Source: an uncultured Caulobacter sp. (GTDB lineage: Bacteria > Pseudomonadota > Alphaproteobacteria > Caulobacterales > Caulobacteraceae). From it: a DNA stretch of 19,111 nucleotides. Each line of letters opens with the position of its first letter. Position 1 is the first letter of the stretch. The stretch lies in NCBI GenBank assembly GCA_937991555.1, contig CALKHU010000251.1, forward strand, positions 1 to 19,111, read 5' to 3'. The notes below the pieces were generated by a model, which was not told the origin of the DNA, did no database searches, and saw nothing but the letters and a program-made list of their open reading frames with translations. This document shows positions 6,480 through 14,126 of this stretch, piece after piece. The position numbers and the translations under genes are program-made.

Positions 6480-7271
6480 CTAGCGCGGCGGCATGCGGAT
6501 GGCGCCGTCCAGCCGGACGGTCTCGCCATTGAAGTAGCCGTTGCGCAGCATGGTCACGGCCAGATCGGCGTACTCCTCCGGATGGCCCAGACGGCGCGGG
6601 AACGGCACCGACTTCGATAGGCCCTCGAAGATCGCCGGCGCACGGTTGCGCACGTTGAGCATCGGCGGCGTGGCCATGATGCCGGGCAGGATGGTGTTGA
6701 TGCGGATGCCCTCGTTGGACAGGTCGCGGGCGATGGTCAGGGTCATGCCCTTGATGGCCGCCTTGGCCGCCGAATAGGCGACCTGGCCGACCTGGCCCTC
6801 CTCGGCGGCCACAGAGCCGGTGTTGACGATGGCCCCGCGCTCGCCGTCCTCGTTGGGTTCCAGCGTGCACATGCCCGCCGCGCTCTTCACGATGCAGCGG
6901 AAGGTGCCGACGGTGTTGAGGCCCAGCGTCCATTCGAAGTCGGCGACATTGAACGGCACGACCTCGCCGGTCTCCTTGTTGCGGCCGATGGTCTTGCCCC
7001 CGCGGCCGCCGCCGGCGCAGTTGACCAGGATGCGCTCCTGGCCGTGCGCGGCGCGGGCCTTCGCGAAGCCCGCGTCGACCGCCGCCTCGTCCATCACGTT
7101 GACCTCGCAGAACAGGGCGCCGAGTTCCTCGGCCTTCCGCTCGCCGTTCTCGCGGTTCATGTCGAAGATCGCGACCTTGACCCCGAGGTCGCGCAGCGCC
7201 TTCACCGTGGCCGCCCCCAGCCCTGACGCGCCGCCGGTGACGACGGCCGAGACCGTGCTGTCGAGTTTCAT
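6480..7271 (-). CDS. Short-chain dehydrogenase, 3-hydroxyacyl-CoA dehydrogenase type-2-like
   Basis: A 263-aa classical SDR. It has the cofactor motif TGGASGLG at 12-19, an acidic residue D37 at the end of beta-2 (IFDMN) that favours NAD over NADP, NCAG at 84-87, and the catalytic S153, Y166 and K170 (YSAAK). The GxNxxTF region and the inserted loop GGKTIGRNKETGEV resemble the HSD17B10-like 3-hydroxyacyl-CoA dehydrogenases that act in beta-oxidation of acyl-CoAs or steroids. It is the first gene of a two-gene unit with the SRPBCC protein and is divergent from the phosphotransferase gene. Family is certain; the substrate class is inferred from similarity and neighbourhood. Confidence 0.88.
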   Translation of the reverse strand: MKLDSTVSAVVTGGASGLGAATVKALRDLGVKVAIFDMNRENGERKAEELGALFCEVNVMDEAAVDAGFAKARAAHGQERILVNCAGGGRGGKTIGRNKETGEVVPFNVADFEWTLGLNTVGTFRCIVKSAAGMCTLEPNEDGERGAIVNTGSVAAEEGQVGQVAYSAAKAAIKGMTLTIARDLSNEGIRINTILPGIMATPPMLNVRNRAPAIFEGLSKSVPFPRRLGHPEEYADLAVTMLRNGYFNGETVRLDGAIRMPPR

Positions 7272-7337
7272 GCTGTTCTCCCTGTCCGGCGCTCCGGCCG
7301 TTGCGGAGCGGAGTTGAGCCCCGGCGCCGCTGGGTCA

Positions 7338-7363
7338 CGCAAGCGCCGCGATTTCTCCTTGCG
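7338..7363. promoter_or_regulatory. Inverted repeat in the divergent SDR/phosphotransferase intergenic region
   Basis: CGCAAG (7338-7343) and CTTGCG (7358-7363) form a perfect 6-bp inverted repeat with a 14-base spacer containing the AT-rich ATTTCT. It sits near the middle of the 180-base gap between two divergent genes, where a TetR- or FadR-type operator controlling both would be expected. No regulator gene is in the window and no confident promoter boxes were found. Confidence 0.25.
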
Positions 7364-7451
7364 CCGGACGCTGCGGAAGGTCGTGTACTGAGGGCCAAAC
7401 CACGCGCGCCGGCTCGCGGCGCCGACGGGGATTCGCACTTTGGGAAACGCC

Positions 7452-8522
7452 ATGACGCCCGACATCCGCCCGCCCGCCGCCATCGACGCCGACTGGCTGA
7501 CCGCCGTGCTGAGGACCGGGGGCGTCGACGCCCGGGTGTCCGACTTCACGGCGAAGTCGGTCGGCACCGGGCAGATCGGCGACAGCGTGCGCTTCACCCT
7601 GACCTATGCCGGCGCCCGGCCGGACGACGCGCCGGCGTCGCTGGTGGGCAAGTTCCCGTCGGCCGGCGAGGAAAGCCGGGCCACCGGCGTCGCCCTCGGC
7701 AACTACCTGCGCGAGGTGCGCTTCTACCAGCAGCTGGCGCCGAAGGCCCTGGTGCGGACCCCGCGCTGCTGGTTCACCGACGTCGACGAGGCGACCAGCG
7801 ACTTCGTGTTGATGATGGAGGACCTCTCGCCCGCCGAGCAGGGCGACCAGCTCAGGGGCGTCACGCTGGACCAGGCGCGGCTGGTCGTCGAACAGGCGGG
7901 ACTGCTGCACGCCTCGCACTGGGGCGACGACGCTCTGGACGACCTGCCGTGGGTGTCGGGATCGAAGGCGGCGCCGCCGAGCGCAGCGACGCCGGAGATG
8001 GTGATGATGCTCTGGCAGGGCTTCAAGGCGCGCTACGACGGCAAGCTGTCGGACCGCTGCATCCGCATCGGCGACCGGCTGGCGGCCGAATCCGCCGACT
8101 TTCCGAACCGGTACCCCGGGCCGCGCTGCCTGACCCACAACGACTTCCGGCCGGACAACATGATGTTCGCCACGGCGCGCGGCGGCTATCCGGTGACGGT
8201 GCTCGACTGGCAGTCATTCGCCTACGGGACCGGCGCCACCGACGTCGCCTACTTCCTGGCCGGCGCCCTGCCCCCGGAGGTGCGGCGCGCCCACGAGGAC
8301 GAGCTGCTGGCGCTCTATCTCGCCACGCTCGGTCACCATGGCGTCACCGGCTACGACATGGCCGCGCTGAAGCGCGACTACGGTCGCGGGGCCTATCTGC
8401 TGATGCTGACCGGCTTCTTCGCGGCGATGGTCGTCACCCAGACCGAGCGCGGCGACCGGATGTTCCTGCAGATGGTGGAGAGCGCCGCGACCCACATGGA
8501 CGAGCACGACGCCCTCGACTGA
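7452..8522 (+). CDS. Aminoglycoside-phosphotransferase-fold kinase (phosphotransferase family)
   Basis: A 356-aa protein of the APH/choline-kinase/ecdysteroid-kinase-like superfamily. Visible elements are the nucleotide-binding lysine K67 in LVGKFPS, a glutamate-bearing helix around 84-92 (NYLREVRFY), the hinge FVLMMEDL, the catalytic loop HNDFRPDN at 229-236 (D231, N236), and the metal-binding aspartate D252 in VLDWQSF. The substrate is unknown. Relatives occur beside acyl-CoA dehydrogenase and SDR genes in steroid and lipid catabolism clusters and probably phosphorylate a small hydroxylated molecule, so drug resistance is not implied. The start ATG at 7452 follows GGGAAA; an upstream in-frame TTG at 7440 is less likely. 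Confidence 0.85.
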   Translation: MTPDIRPPAAIDADWLTAVLRTGGVDARVSDFTAKSVGTGQIGDSVRFTLTYAGARPDDAPASLVGKFPSAGEESRATGVALGNYLREVRFYQQLAPKALVRTPRCWFTDVDEATSDFVLMMEDLSPAEQGDQLRGVTLDQARLVVEQAGLLHASHWGDDALDDLPWVSGSKAAPPSAATPEMVMMLWQGFKARYDGKLSDRCIRIGDRLAAESADFPNRYPGPRCLTHNDFRPDNMMFATARGGYPVTVLDWQSFAYGTGATDVAYFLAGALPPEVRRAHEDELLALYLATLGHHGVTGYDMAALKRDYGRGAYLLMLTGFFAAMVVTQTERGDRMFLQMVESAATHMDEHDALD

Positions 8523-8582
8523 CGACGAAGGGCGTCCGGCGACGAATCCCCTTTGCTTTCCCAAGGTCAGCGGGATCATCTT

Positions 8583-8613
8583 TCCGCGGACGTCACGCGC
8601 CGGGACAGGCGCG
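8583..8613. other. Short palindromes ahead of the monooxygenase gene
   Basis: The 116-base gap before the monooxygenase holds the palindrome TCCGCGGA (8583-8590) and a hairpin with arms CGCGCC (8596-8601) and GGCGCG (8608-8613) around a GGGACA loop. They could be a weak terminator for the upstream kinase or an operator. No T-tract follows. Confidence 0.25.
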
Positions 8614-8638
8614 GACAGAGGAAGGCCAGGAGTTGAAG

Positions 8639-10240
8639 ATGACGAAGCCGGCGCGTACGCCCGAGAAGAAGTCCGTGGATGCCGTGGTGGTCGGAGCCGG
8701 GTTCGCCGGGCTCTACATGGTCCAGCGCCTGCGCGAGGCCGGGCTGAGCGTCCAGGGGTTCGACGCCGCCAGCGACGTGGGCGGCACCTGGTACTGGAAC
8801 CGCTACCCGGGCGCCCGCTGCGACATCCCGAGCCTGCTCTACAGCTACACCTGGTCCGAGGAGGTCCGGAAATCCTGGCGGTGGAGCGAGAAGTACGCCA
8901 CCCAGCCGGAGATCCTGTCCTACGCCGAGTTCGTCGCCGACAAGTACGACCTGCGTCGCGACTTCCTGTTCAACACGAAGGTCGTCTCGGCCGTCTATGA
9001 CGAAGCCAGTCGCCGCTGGACGGTGACCACCGACGCCGGCGACGTCGTCGACGCGCGCTACTGCATCATGGCGACCGGCTGCCTGTCCGTTCCGCGCGGG
9101 GCGGACCTGCCGGGCGCAGACAGCTTCAGGGGCGAGAGCTACGTCACCGGCCTGTGGCCGCATGAGGGCGTCGACTTCACCGGCAAGCGGGTTGCGGTGA
9201 TCGGCACCGGGTCGTCGGCCATCCAGTCCCTGCCGCTGATCGCCGAGCAGGCGAGGCATGTGACGGTGTTCCAGCGCACGCCGAACTTCAGCCTGCCGGC
9301 CGTGAACACGGCGCTGACCGACGAGGAGGTCGCGCTGTTCGATGCCGCCTTCCCGGACTTCATCAAGGCCGTGAAGGCCGGCGAACCGGGCATTCCCATG
9401 CCCCCCGCCGACTGGGTCCCCAGCGACGAGGAGCTCAAGCCGCTGCTCGAGAACCTGTGGAGCGGGTGGGGACTGGTCGCCTGCGCCCAGGTGCCGAACC
9501 TGATGAAGGACGAGCGCATCAACGCCGCCGCCTCCGACTACGTCCGCAGCAAGATCCGCGAGATCGTCAAGGATCCGGCCCTGGCCGAGAAGCTGATCCC
9601 GCGTGACTTCCCGCTGGCGTCCAAGCGGGCCTGTGTCGACACCAACTACTTCGAGACCTACAACCGCGACAACGTCACGCTCGTCGACCTGCACGAGACC
9701 ACGATCGAGCGCATCACGCCTGAAGGGGTGAAGACCTCCGAGGGCCTGATCGAGGTCGACGCCATCGTCTACGCGCTCGGCTTCGACGCCATGACCGGCG
9801 CCCTCAACCGCATCGACATCCGTGGCCGCGAGGGCCGGGCGCTGAAGGACGAATGGGCGAACGGACCGAAGACCTACCTCGGCCTGATGGTGGCCGGCTT
9901 CCCGAACCTGTTCACCGTCACCGGGCCGGGCAGCCCGTCGGTGCTGTCGAACATGCTGATGTCGATCGAGTTCCACGTCGACTGGATCGCCGACGCGATC
10001 GCCTATGCCGAACAGCGGCAGGCGCGACGTATCGAAGCGACTGCCGAGGCCCAGGACGCCTGGGTCGCCCACGTCAACGACGAGGCGGACAAGACCCTCT
10101 ATCCGCGGGCGAACAGCTGGTACATCGGCGCCAACGTGCCCGGAAAGCCGAGGGTTTTCATGCCCTACGTCGGCGAAGGGTACAAAGTGCGCATCGATGA
10201 GGTCGCAGCCAGGGGCTACGAGGGTTTCGAGGTCGCCTGA
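8639..10240 (+). CDS. Flavin-containing monooxygenase, Baeyer-Villiger type with altered fingerprint
   Basis: A 533-aa two-dinucleotide-fold flavoprotein close to type I Baeyer-Villiger monooxygenases, which turn ketones into esters or lactones using FAD, NADPH and O2. It has the FAD motif GAGFAGL at 19-25, the GGTWYWNRYPGARCD block at 48-62, ATGCLS at 145-150 and the NADPH motif GTGSSAIQ at 189-196. QRTPNFSLP at 212-220 carries the expected active-site arginine. The family fingerprint FxGxxxHxxxWP is present at 163-174 as FRGESYVTGLWP, so the invariant histidine is V169 (codon GTC). The enzyme may therefore be a divergent BVMO, an N- or S-oxidising FMO-like enzyme, or impaired. It follows the kinase gene by 116 bases on the same strand. 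ATG at 8639 has AGGAG 7 bases upstream. Confidence 0.88.
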   Translation: MTKPARTPEKKSVDAVVVGAGFAGLYMVQRLREAGLSVQGFDAASDVGGTWYWNRYPGARCDIPSLLYSYTWSEEVRKSWRWSEKYATQPEILSYAEFVADKYDLRRDFLFNTKVVSAVYDEASRRWTVTTDAGDVVDARYCIMATGCLSVPRGADLPGADSFRGESYVTGLWPHEGVDFTGKRVAVIGTGSSAIQSLPLIAEQARHVTVFQRTPNFSLPAVNTALTDEEVALFDAAFPDFIKAVKAGEPGIPMPPADWVPSDEELKPLLENLWSGWGLVACAQVPNLMKDERINAAASDYVRSKIREIVKDPALAEKLIPRDFPLASKRACVDTNYFETYNRDNVTLVDLHETTIERITPEGVKTSEGLIEVDAIVYALGFDAMTGALNRIDIRGREGRALKDEWANGPKTYLGLMVAGFPNLFTVTGPGSPSVLSNMLMSIEFHVDWIADAIAYAEQRQARRIEATAEAQDAWVAHVNDEADKTLYPRANSWYIGANVPGKPRVFMPYVGEGYKVRIDEVAARGYEGFEVA

Positions 10241-10263
10241 GCGCGGTCGGCCAGTCGCTCTGC

Positions 10264-10389
10264 CTGTGGGAGAGCTGTCGCGGCGAAGCCGTGACTGAGT
10301 GGGAGGCGTCGGCGGTCGCCGCCGGGCCTCCGTGCTTCCAACTCCGGCCCTGCTCCGCCTGCGGCTTCGCAGGCCCACCTCTCCCACGG
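10264..10389. repeat. Composite extragenic palindromic element
   Basis: A long-range perfect inverted repeat, GTGGGAGAG (10266-10274) with CTCTCCCAC (10379-10387), encloses smaller hairpins. One is GTCGCGGC-GAA-GCCGTGAC (10277-10295, 8 pairs with one G-T). Another is GCCTGCG-GCTT-CGCAGGC (10357-10374, 7 pairs). A third, CCTCTC/GAGAGG (10378-10396), competes with the outer arm. The whole lies in the gap between the convergent monooxygenase and zinc-ribbon genes. It looks like the REP/MITE-like GGGAGAGG repeats common between genes in Caulobacteraceae, and may act as a bidirectional terminator. Family membership is from memory and was not checked by search. Confidence 0.55.
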
Positions 10390-10405
10390 TGAGAGGGACG
10401 GGTAG

Positions 10406-10639
10406 TCATGGCAGCCGCCTGAGCACCTCGGGATGGTCCTTCCAGGCCGGCAGCGCAGCCATATGGGCGATCGTCTCGCGCTCGGCCCGGGCGCGCGGCG
10501 AGCCGCGCCCGACCTGCCAGGCGACCATGCGTTCGAAGCGGGTCGGGAAGTCCTGGAGCTTGCCGGTCTCGTCGACGCAATGGCGGCAGTAGGGGCCGCG
10601 CTCGATCGGCATGCCACAGCTTTCGCAGGGATGGCTCAT
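10406..10639 (-). CDS. Small zinc-ribbon protein
   Basis: A 77-aa protein whose first 25 residues hold four cysteines in a zinc ribbon: C5 and C8 in CESCGMPI, C18 and C21 in YCRHC. This is the pattern of the putative zinc-ribbon domain family (zf-ribbon_2-like), which carries CxxCGMP near the N-terminus. The rest is a helical stretch (FPTRFERMVAWQV, RAERETIAHMAALPAW) that may bind a partner. Function is unknown. It is the last of three small minus-strand genes, 36 bases after the 47-aa gene, probably one transcript. Confidence 0.78.
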   Translation of the reverse strand: MSHPCESCGMPIERGPYCRHCVDETGKLQDFPTRFERMVAWQVGRGSPRARAERETIAHMAALPAWKDHPEVLRRLP

Positions 10640-10675
10640 GGCCGGACTCCGTGCCGCTCGTCGGTCAGGCCGCGC

Positions 10676-10819
10676 TCACCGACCGTCTTCGGATGGCCGT
10701 CCGGAGCCTGCGGCGCGGTCGCGGGCTTCCTTCCGGGCGGCGGCCTTCTGGGCCACCTTGAGCGCCTTCTGGCGTTCGCGCTCCTGGCGCTCGAAACTGT
10801 AGTTCGGGGCGCGGGCCAT
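10676..10819 (-). CDS. 47-aa basic conserved small protein
   Basis: A short frame from the ATG at 10817-10819 to TGA at 10676-10678 encodes 47 residues beginning MARAPNYSFERQERERQKAL. It is then lysine/alanine/arginine-rich (KVAQKAAARKEARD) and ends RPSEDGR. Small alphaproteobacterial proteins with this MARxPNY-xxER-xRxR-KA start are familiar as hypothetical proteins; the function is unknown. The start lies 2 bases after the TAG of the DUF6481-like gene, with AAGG inside the end of that gene, so the two are almost certainly translated from one message. The sequence predicts a single charged helix. Confidence 0.7.
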   Translation of the reverse strand: MARAPNYSFERQERERQKALKVAQKAAARKEARDRAAGSGRPSEDGR

Positions 10820-10821
10820 GG

Positions 10822-11178
10822 CTATCGCGCCTTGCGGGCGGCGTAACGGGCGTCGCGCCGCGCCTTCTGCTCGGCCTTGGTGAGCTGCTTGCGTTCCTTG
10901 CGCTCCCCCCGCTTGGCGGCGAGCGCTTCGGCCTCGGCCGCCGCCTGCGCCTCGATGTCGGCCGCGGCCTTCTCGATGACGGCCAGACGGGCCGCCTCGC
11001 GGGCGGCGGCGCGTTCGGCGCGCACCCGGGTCAGCTCGGCCTCGCGGCGCTCGGCGCGACTCTTGAAGGTCGTCGCGATGACCGTCGGCCGGGGCTTGAG
11101 CTTGGCGATCAGCGCCTGGCGGGCCTCGGCGGCGGTCTTCTGGCGGTCAGCGAATCCGGGGCTGTAGGAGTTATGCAT
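10822..11178 (-). CDS. DUF6481-like helical protein
   Basis: A 118-aa protein beginning MHNSYSPGFADRQKTAAEARQALIAKLKPRP, the N-terminal signature of the alphaproteobacterial DUF6481 family, and ending KAEQKARRDARYAARKAR. The middle is one long alanine/glutamate/arginine-rich helix or coiled coil (about 40-100) with no hydrophobic core. Function is unknown; the charge pattern suggests an RNA- or ribosome-associated or stress protein, which is speculation. It is the first of three small minus-strand genes. The ATG at 11176-11178 has AAGG about 8 bases upstream. Confidence 0.78.
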   Translation of the reverse strand: MHNSYSPGFADRQKTAAEARQALIAKLKPRPTVIATTFKSRAERREAELTRVRAERAAAREAARLAVIEKAAADIEAQAAAEAEALAAKRGERKERKQLTKAEQKARRDARYAARKAR

Positions 11179-11205
11179 GGAGCCTTTCGGGGGAACCTCA
11201 TGCGG

Positions 11206-11223
11206 CGGCGCGTGGCCGCGCCG
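11206..11223. promoter_or_regulatory. Hairpin in the leader of the small-gene operon
   Basis: CGGCGCG-TGGC-CGCGCCG is a perfect 7-bp stem with a 4-base loop, about 30 bases upstream of the DUF6481-like start and inside its likely leader. The remaining bases to 11410 hold several GATC-containing short repeats (for example GGATCCCGAGCCCGATCC) and no gene. The promoter was not identified. Confidence 0.3.
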
Positions 11224-11410
11224 GCGCGGTTCCCGGGTCTGGTTTGCGCGCGCCCAGGGCGGGTCGCGTGATCAAATTGTCGGTAGGATCACGCCGGATC
11301 CCGAGCCCGATCCTCTGGATCAGGCGGGCAGATCAGCCGAGCCGTGGCGATATTCGATGCGCCATCCTCGCACGGATCGTCCCCCGGGGCGACCGAATAG
11401 TGACCGGAGC

Positions 11411-12238
11411 CTAGCCGCGCCGGGTGTAGTCGGGCTCGCGCTTCTCGAGGAATGCGCGCACCCCCTCCGCGAAGTCGCCGTCGCTGCTGGCCAGGATCTG
11501 GTTGCGGTCTTCCATGGCGATGGCGGCTTCGAGGCCGCCCGCGTCGACGGCGTGGTTGAGCGCTTCCTTGGTCAGCCGGAGGCCGAGCGGGGTGGCGTGG
11601 AGCATGTCCTTCACGAAGCCGCGGGCCTCGGCCTCGACCTGCTCCGGGGCGACGACACAGCTGGCGAGGCCGAGCTGATGGGCGCGTTCGGCGCTGATGA
11701 AGCGGCCGGTCAGCATGAACTCGGCGGCCACCGAGCTGCCGACCATGCGCGGGAGGAAGTACGACACCCCGATGTCGCAGGCCGACAGGCCGATGCGGAT
11801 GAAGGCCGCGTTCATGCGGGTCTTCGGGGTGACGATGCGCACGTCGCTGGCCAGCGCCAGAGCGAAGCCGCCGCCGGCCGCCGCGCCGTCGACACAGGCG
11901 ATGATCGGCTGCGGGCAGCGGCGCATGGCGATGACGATCTCGGCGATGCTGCGCTGGGCGTCGAGGCCGTCGGCGATGCGGCGCTCGCCGTTGCTGTCGC
12001 TGCGCTCCTTGAGGTCCAGACCGGCGCAGAAGGCCGGGCCGGCGCCGGACAGCACCACCACGCGCACGTCGCGCCGCCAGTAGAGGTTCACGAACAGGTC
12101 GCGCAGTTCGGCCGTCAGACGGCGGTTCAGCGCGTTCAGGCTGTCGGGCCGGTTCATCGTCACCCAGAGGGCGTCGCCCTCCTGGCGCAGCAGCAGATGC
12201 TCGTAGGGCTCGGAGGCCATGGTGATGGTCACGCTCAT
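11411..12238 (-). CDS. Enoyl-CoA hydratase/isomerase (crotonase) family protein
   Basis: A 275-aa crotonase-fold enzyme acting on acyl-CoA thioesters. It has NRPDSLNALN at 29-38, the oxyanion-hole segment FCAGLDL at 70-76 and the second oxyanion loop AAAGGGFALALASD at 119-132. Downstream are IRIGLSACDIG at 147-157, FLPRMVG at 161-167 and LTGRFISAERA. The two glutamates used by classical hydratases are absent: the residue after GGGF is alanine, and the QPE-type motif is replaced. D155 lies where isomerase-type members keep an acid. The product could therefore be an isomerase or a different crotonase. The start ATG at 12238 overlaps the upstream SDR stop as ATGA, so the two are coupled. Confidence 0.85.
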   Translation of the reverse strand: MSVTITMASEPYEHLLLRQEGDALWVTMNRPDSLNALNRRLTAELRDLFVNLYWRRDVRVVVLSGAGPAFCAGLDLKERSDSNGERRIADGLDAQRSIAEIVIAMRRCPQPIIACVDGAAAGGGFALALASDVRIVTPKTRMNAAFIRIGLSACDIGVSYFLPRMVGSSVAAEFMLTGRFISAERAHQLGLASCVVAPEQVEAEARGFVKDMLHATPLGLRLTKEALNHAVDAGGLEAAIAMEDRNQILASSDGDFAEGVRAFLEKREPDYTRRG

Positions 12239-13008
12239 CTCGTCTGTCCTCCGTCGACGGGCACCACGGCCCCGTGCACGAAACTAGCCTGCGGGCTCAT
12301 CAGGAAGGCGGCGACCGAGCCGATCTCCTCGGGCCTGCCGTAACGCTGCATCGGCACTTCGCGGTTGATCCAGCGCTGCCAGCTCTGGGCGCGCGGGCCG
12401 TCCATGCGCTCCTGCCAGGTGCCGCCCTCGAAGATGATGTTGCCCGGCGCGATGGCGTTGACCCGCACGCCGCTGGCGCCGGTGATCTTCGCCAGTTCCC
12501 TGGTCAGGTGGTTCATGCCGGCCTTGGCGGTGCCGTAGGTCAGCGGCGTGCCGAGGGCGCCGAGGCCCGCGATCGAGCTGATGAAGAGGATGCTCCCCTC
12601 CCCGCGCGGCTGCATCCGCCGGTAGGCGCCGCGCGCCAGCCGCCAGGCCGAGCCGAGATTCTGCGAGAAGCCGGCGTCCCAGGTCTCGTCGTCGACCTCC
12701 GCGCCGGGCGGGCACGGATGCAGGCCGACGTTGGCGACGGCGCCGAAGATCGGGCCGAGGGCCCCTTCCGCCCCGGTCAGCGCGGCCTCGATGGTCACTG
12801 TGTCGCGCATATCGCCGGCCATGGCCCAGAGGCGATCCTCGCCATAGCGCGCCGCGAGGTCGGCGCGGGTCGCCTCCAGCGCCTCGGCGCCGCGGGCGGT
12901 GATGGCGACCTTCGCGCCCTCGGCCAGACAGGCCTCGACGATGCCGAGACCAATGCCGCGGCTGGCGCCGGCGACGAAGATCGTGCGGTCCCTGAGTCCG
13001 AGGTCCAT
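12235..13008 (-). CDS. Short-chain dehydrogenase/reductase
   Basis: A 257-aa classical SDR. The cofactor-binding motif is GASRGIG at 14-20, followed by R39 after beta-2, which suggests NADP preference. The NNAG position reads ANVG at 92-95. The catalytic residues are S145 (FISSIAG), Y158 and K162 (YGTAK), and the family C-terminus is VDGG. The start at 13006-13008 is preferred because GGGGA precedes it and MDLGLRDRTIFVAGAS is a normal SDR beginning; the longer upstream frame adds only a low-complexity leader. It is translationally coupled to the crotonase gene, so the two probably act in one degradation pathway, with substrate unknown. Confidence 0.87.
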   Translation of the reverse strand: MDLGLRDRTIFVAGASRGIGLGIVEACLAEGAKVAITARGAEALEATRADLAARYGEDRLWAMAGDMRDTVTIEAALTGAEGALGPIFGAVANVGLHPCPPGAEVDDETWDAGFSQNLGSAWRLARGAYRRMQPRGEGSILFISSIAGLGALGTPLTYGTAKAGMNHLTRELAKITGASGVRVNAIAPGNIIFEGGTWQERMDGPRAQSWQRWINREVPMQRYGRPEEIGSVAAFLMSPQASFVHGAVVPVDGGQTR

Positions 13009-13131
13009 GCGCGTGTCCCCTTTTCGTTGCCGCCTATCTGAGCGGCCCGACCTAGGGTCAGGCAAGCTTCGCAATCACAGCAACACGCCGCCCATCCCGG
13101 TATTCGCGGCGATGAGCGGAGGTCGGGGAGG

Positions 13132-13455
13132 TCAGGCGCCGGTCGCGTCCACCACGATGTTGACCGTCTTGCCCCGGGACATCGGGTCCCAGCCGGCGTC
13201 GATCGCGGACTGGATCGAGCGGGCCACGACCTTCTGGTCGATCTGGGCCGCCTTCAGCAGGGCGCCGTAGGCGGGGAGCTTGCCGGGCGGGAACTCGATC
13301 ACCGCCTCGCGCTGGCCCTCCTGGTGGCGCACCGCGATGGCCATGCCCTCCCAGCCCTTGCTGTCGTTTGACCAGCGGGGCTGACGCTGCAGCTTCCAGA
13401 CGTACATCTCGCCATTGACCAGGATGGTCATCTCGGCGGCCTGCTTCTTTGCCAT
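13132..13455 (-). CDS. Conserved hypothetical protein
   Basis: A 107-aa soluble protein beginning MAKKQAAEMTILVNGEMYVWKLQRQPRW. It contains beta-rich segments (TILVNGEMYVWKL, GMAIAVRHQ, EAVIEFPPGKLP) and a C-terminal helix with SIQSAIDAGWDPMSRGKTVNIVVD. I recognise no domain with known function. It begins 9 bases after the GST stop on the same strand, so the two are likely co-transcribed. A good start ATG lies at 13453-13455. Confidence 0.7.
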   Translation of the reverse strand: MAKKQAAEMTILVNGEMYVWKLQRQPRWSNDSKGWEGMAIAVRHQEGQREAVIEFPPGKLPAYGALLKAAQIDQKVVARSIQSAIDAGWDPMSRGKTVNIVVDATGA

Positions 13456-13464
13456 GGGCCGGAC

Positions 13465-14085
13465 CTAGACCCCTTCGTGCGAGCGGTCCATGGCCCGCTT
13501 GAAGGCGTCGCGGCCCATGGTGCGGTCGATGTAGGCCTGCTCGGCCTCGCCAAGCGTCAACAGCCCCTGGCGCTGGCCGAACTCAAGCGCGTAGGTGATC
13601 GAGATGTCGGCCGCGGTGAAGGCCTCGCCGGCGATGAAGGGCGTACGCGCGAGCTGCGCCGAGACCAGCTTCACGCGGTTGGTCGCCCAGGTCCGGGCCT
13701 GACGCGCGCCCCAGTTGTCGCGTTCGCTCTCCGGCGCGAGGAACCTGCTGACCGTCGGGACCATCAGCAGCGTGGCGATGCCCGCCTCGCCCAGGTGAAG
13801 GAACTGCAGGTAGGTGGCGAAGTCTGCGTCGGCGGGCGCGGGCTGGAGCGCGGTCGGGCCGTAGCGGGCCATCAGGTACTGCAGCATGGCGAGCGACTCG
13901 ACCATGGTGACCTCGCCGTCCCTCAGGACCGGGATGTAGCCGGCGGGGTTGGCCTCGAGGAACTCGGCGTCCTCGGCGGCGCGGAACATGTCCACCTGCC
14001 GGACGCGGTACGACAGGCCCATTTCCTCCATCAGCCAGATCGGGCGGATCGAGCGGGAGGTCTGGCCGCCGAAGATGGTGATCAT
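13465..14085 (-). CDS. Glutathione S-transferase family protein
   Basis: A 206-aa two-domain GST. The thioredoxin-like N-terminal domain starts MITIFGGQTSRSIRPIWLM with a candidate catalytic serine at 10 or 12. It shows the cis-proline region GYIPVLRDG at 49-57 and the glutathione-binding E63-S64 in VESLAMLQYL. The helical C-terminal domain runs from about 85 and includes FIAGEAFTAADISITYALEF, with the N-capping box and hydrophobic staple typical of GSTs. The ATG at 14083-14085 is chosen because MITIFGG is the normal GST start and AAGGA precedes it. A role in detoxification or in a catabolic step is possible; the context does not decide it. Confidence 0.88.
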   Translation of the reverse strand: MITIFGGQTSRSIRPIWLMEEMGLSYRVRQVDMFRAAEDAEFLEANPAGYIPVLRDGEVTMVESLAMLQYLMARYGPTALQPAPADADFATYLQFLHLGEAGIATLLMVPTVSRFLAPESERDNWGARQARTWATNRVKLVSAQLARTPFIAGEAFTAADISITYALEFGQRQGLLTLGEAEQAYIDRTMGRDAFKRAMDRSHEGV

Positions 14086-14126
14086 GGGGTGGTCCTTCGT
14101 CGCCGCCGACCTCACCACGCATGGGC

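Noticed and set aside
5929..7398. A 489-codon minus-strand frame across the SRPBCC and SDR genes
   Set aside because: It is a shifted frame of the two real minus-strand genes, without a domain.
8576..10387. A 603-codon minus-strand frame opposite the monooxygenase
   Set aside because: It mirrors the codon pattern of the real gene, has no recognisable domain, and runs through the extragenic palindrome.
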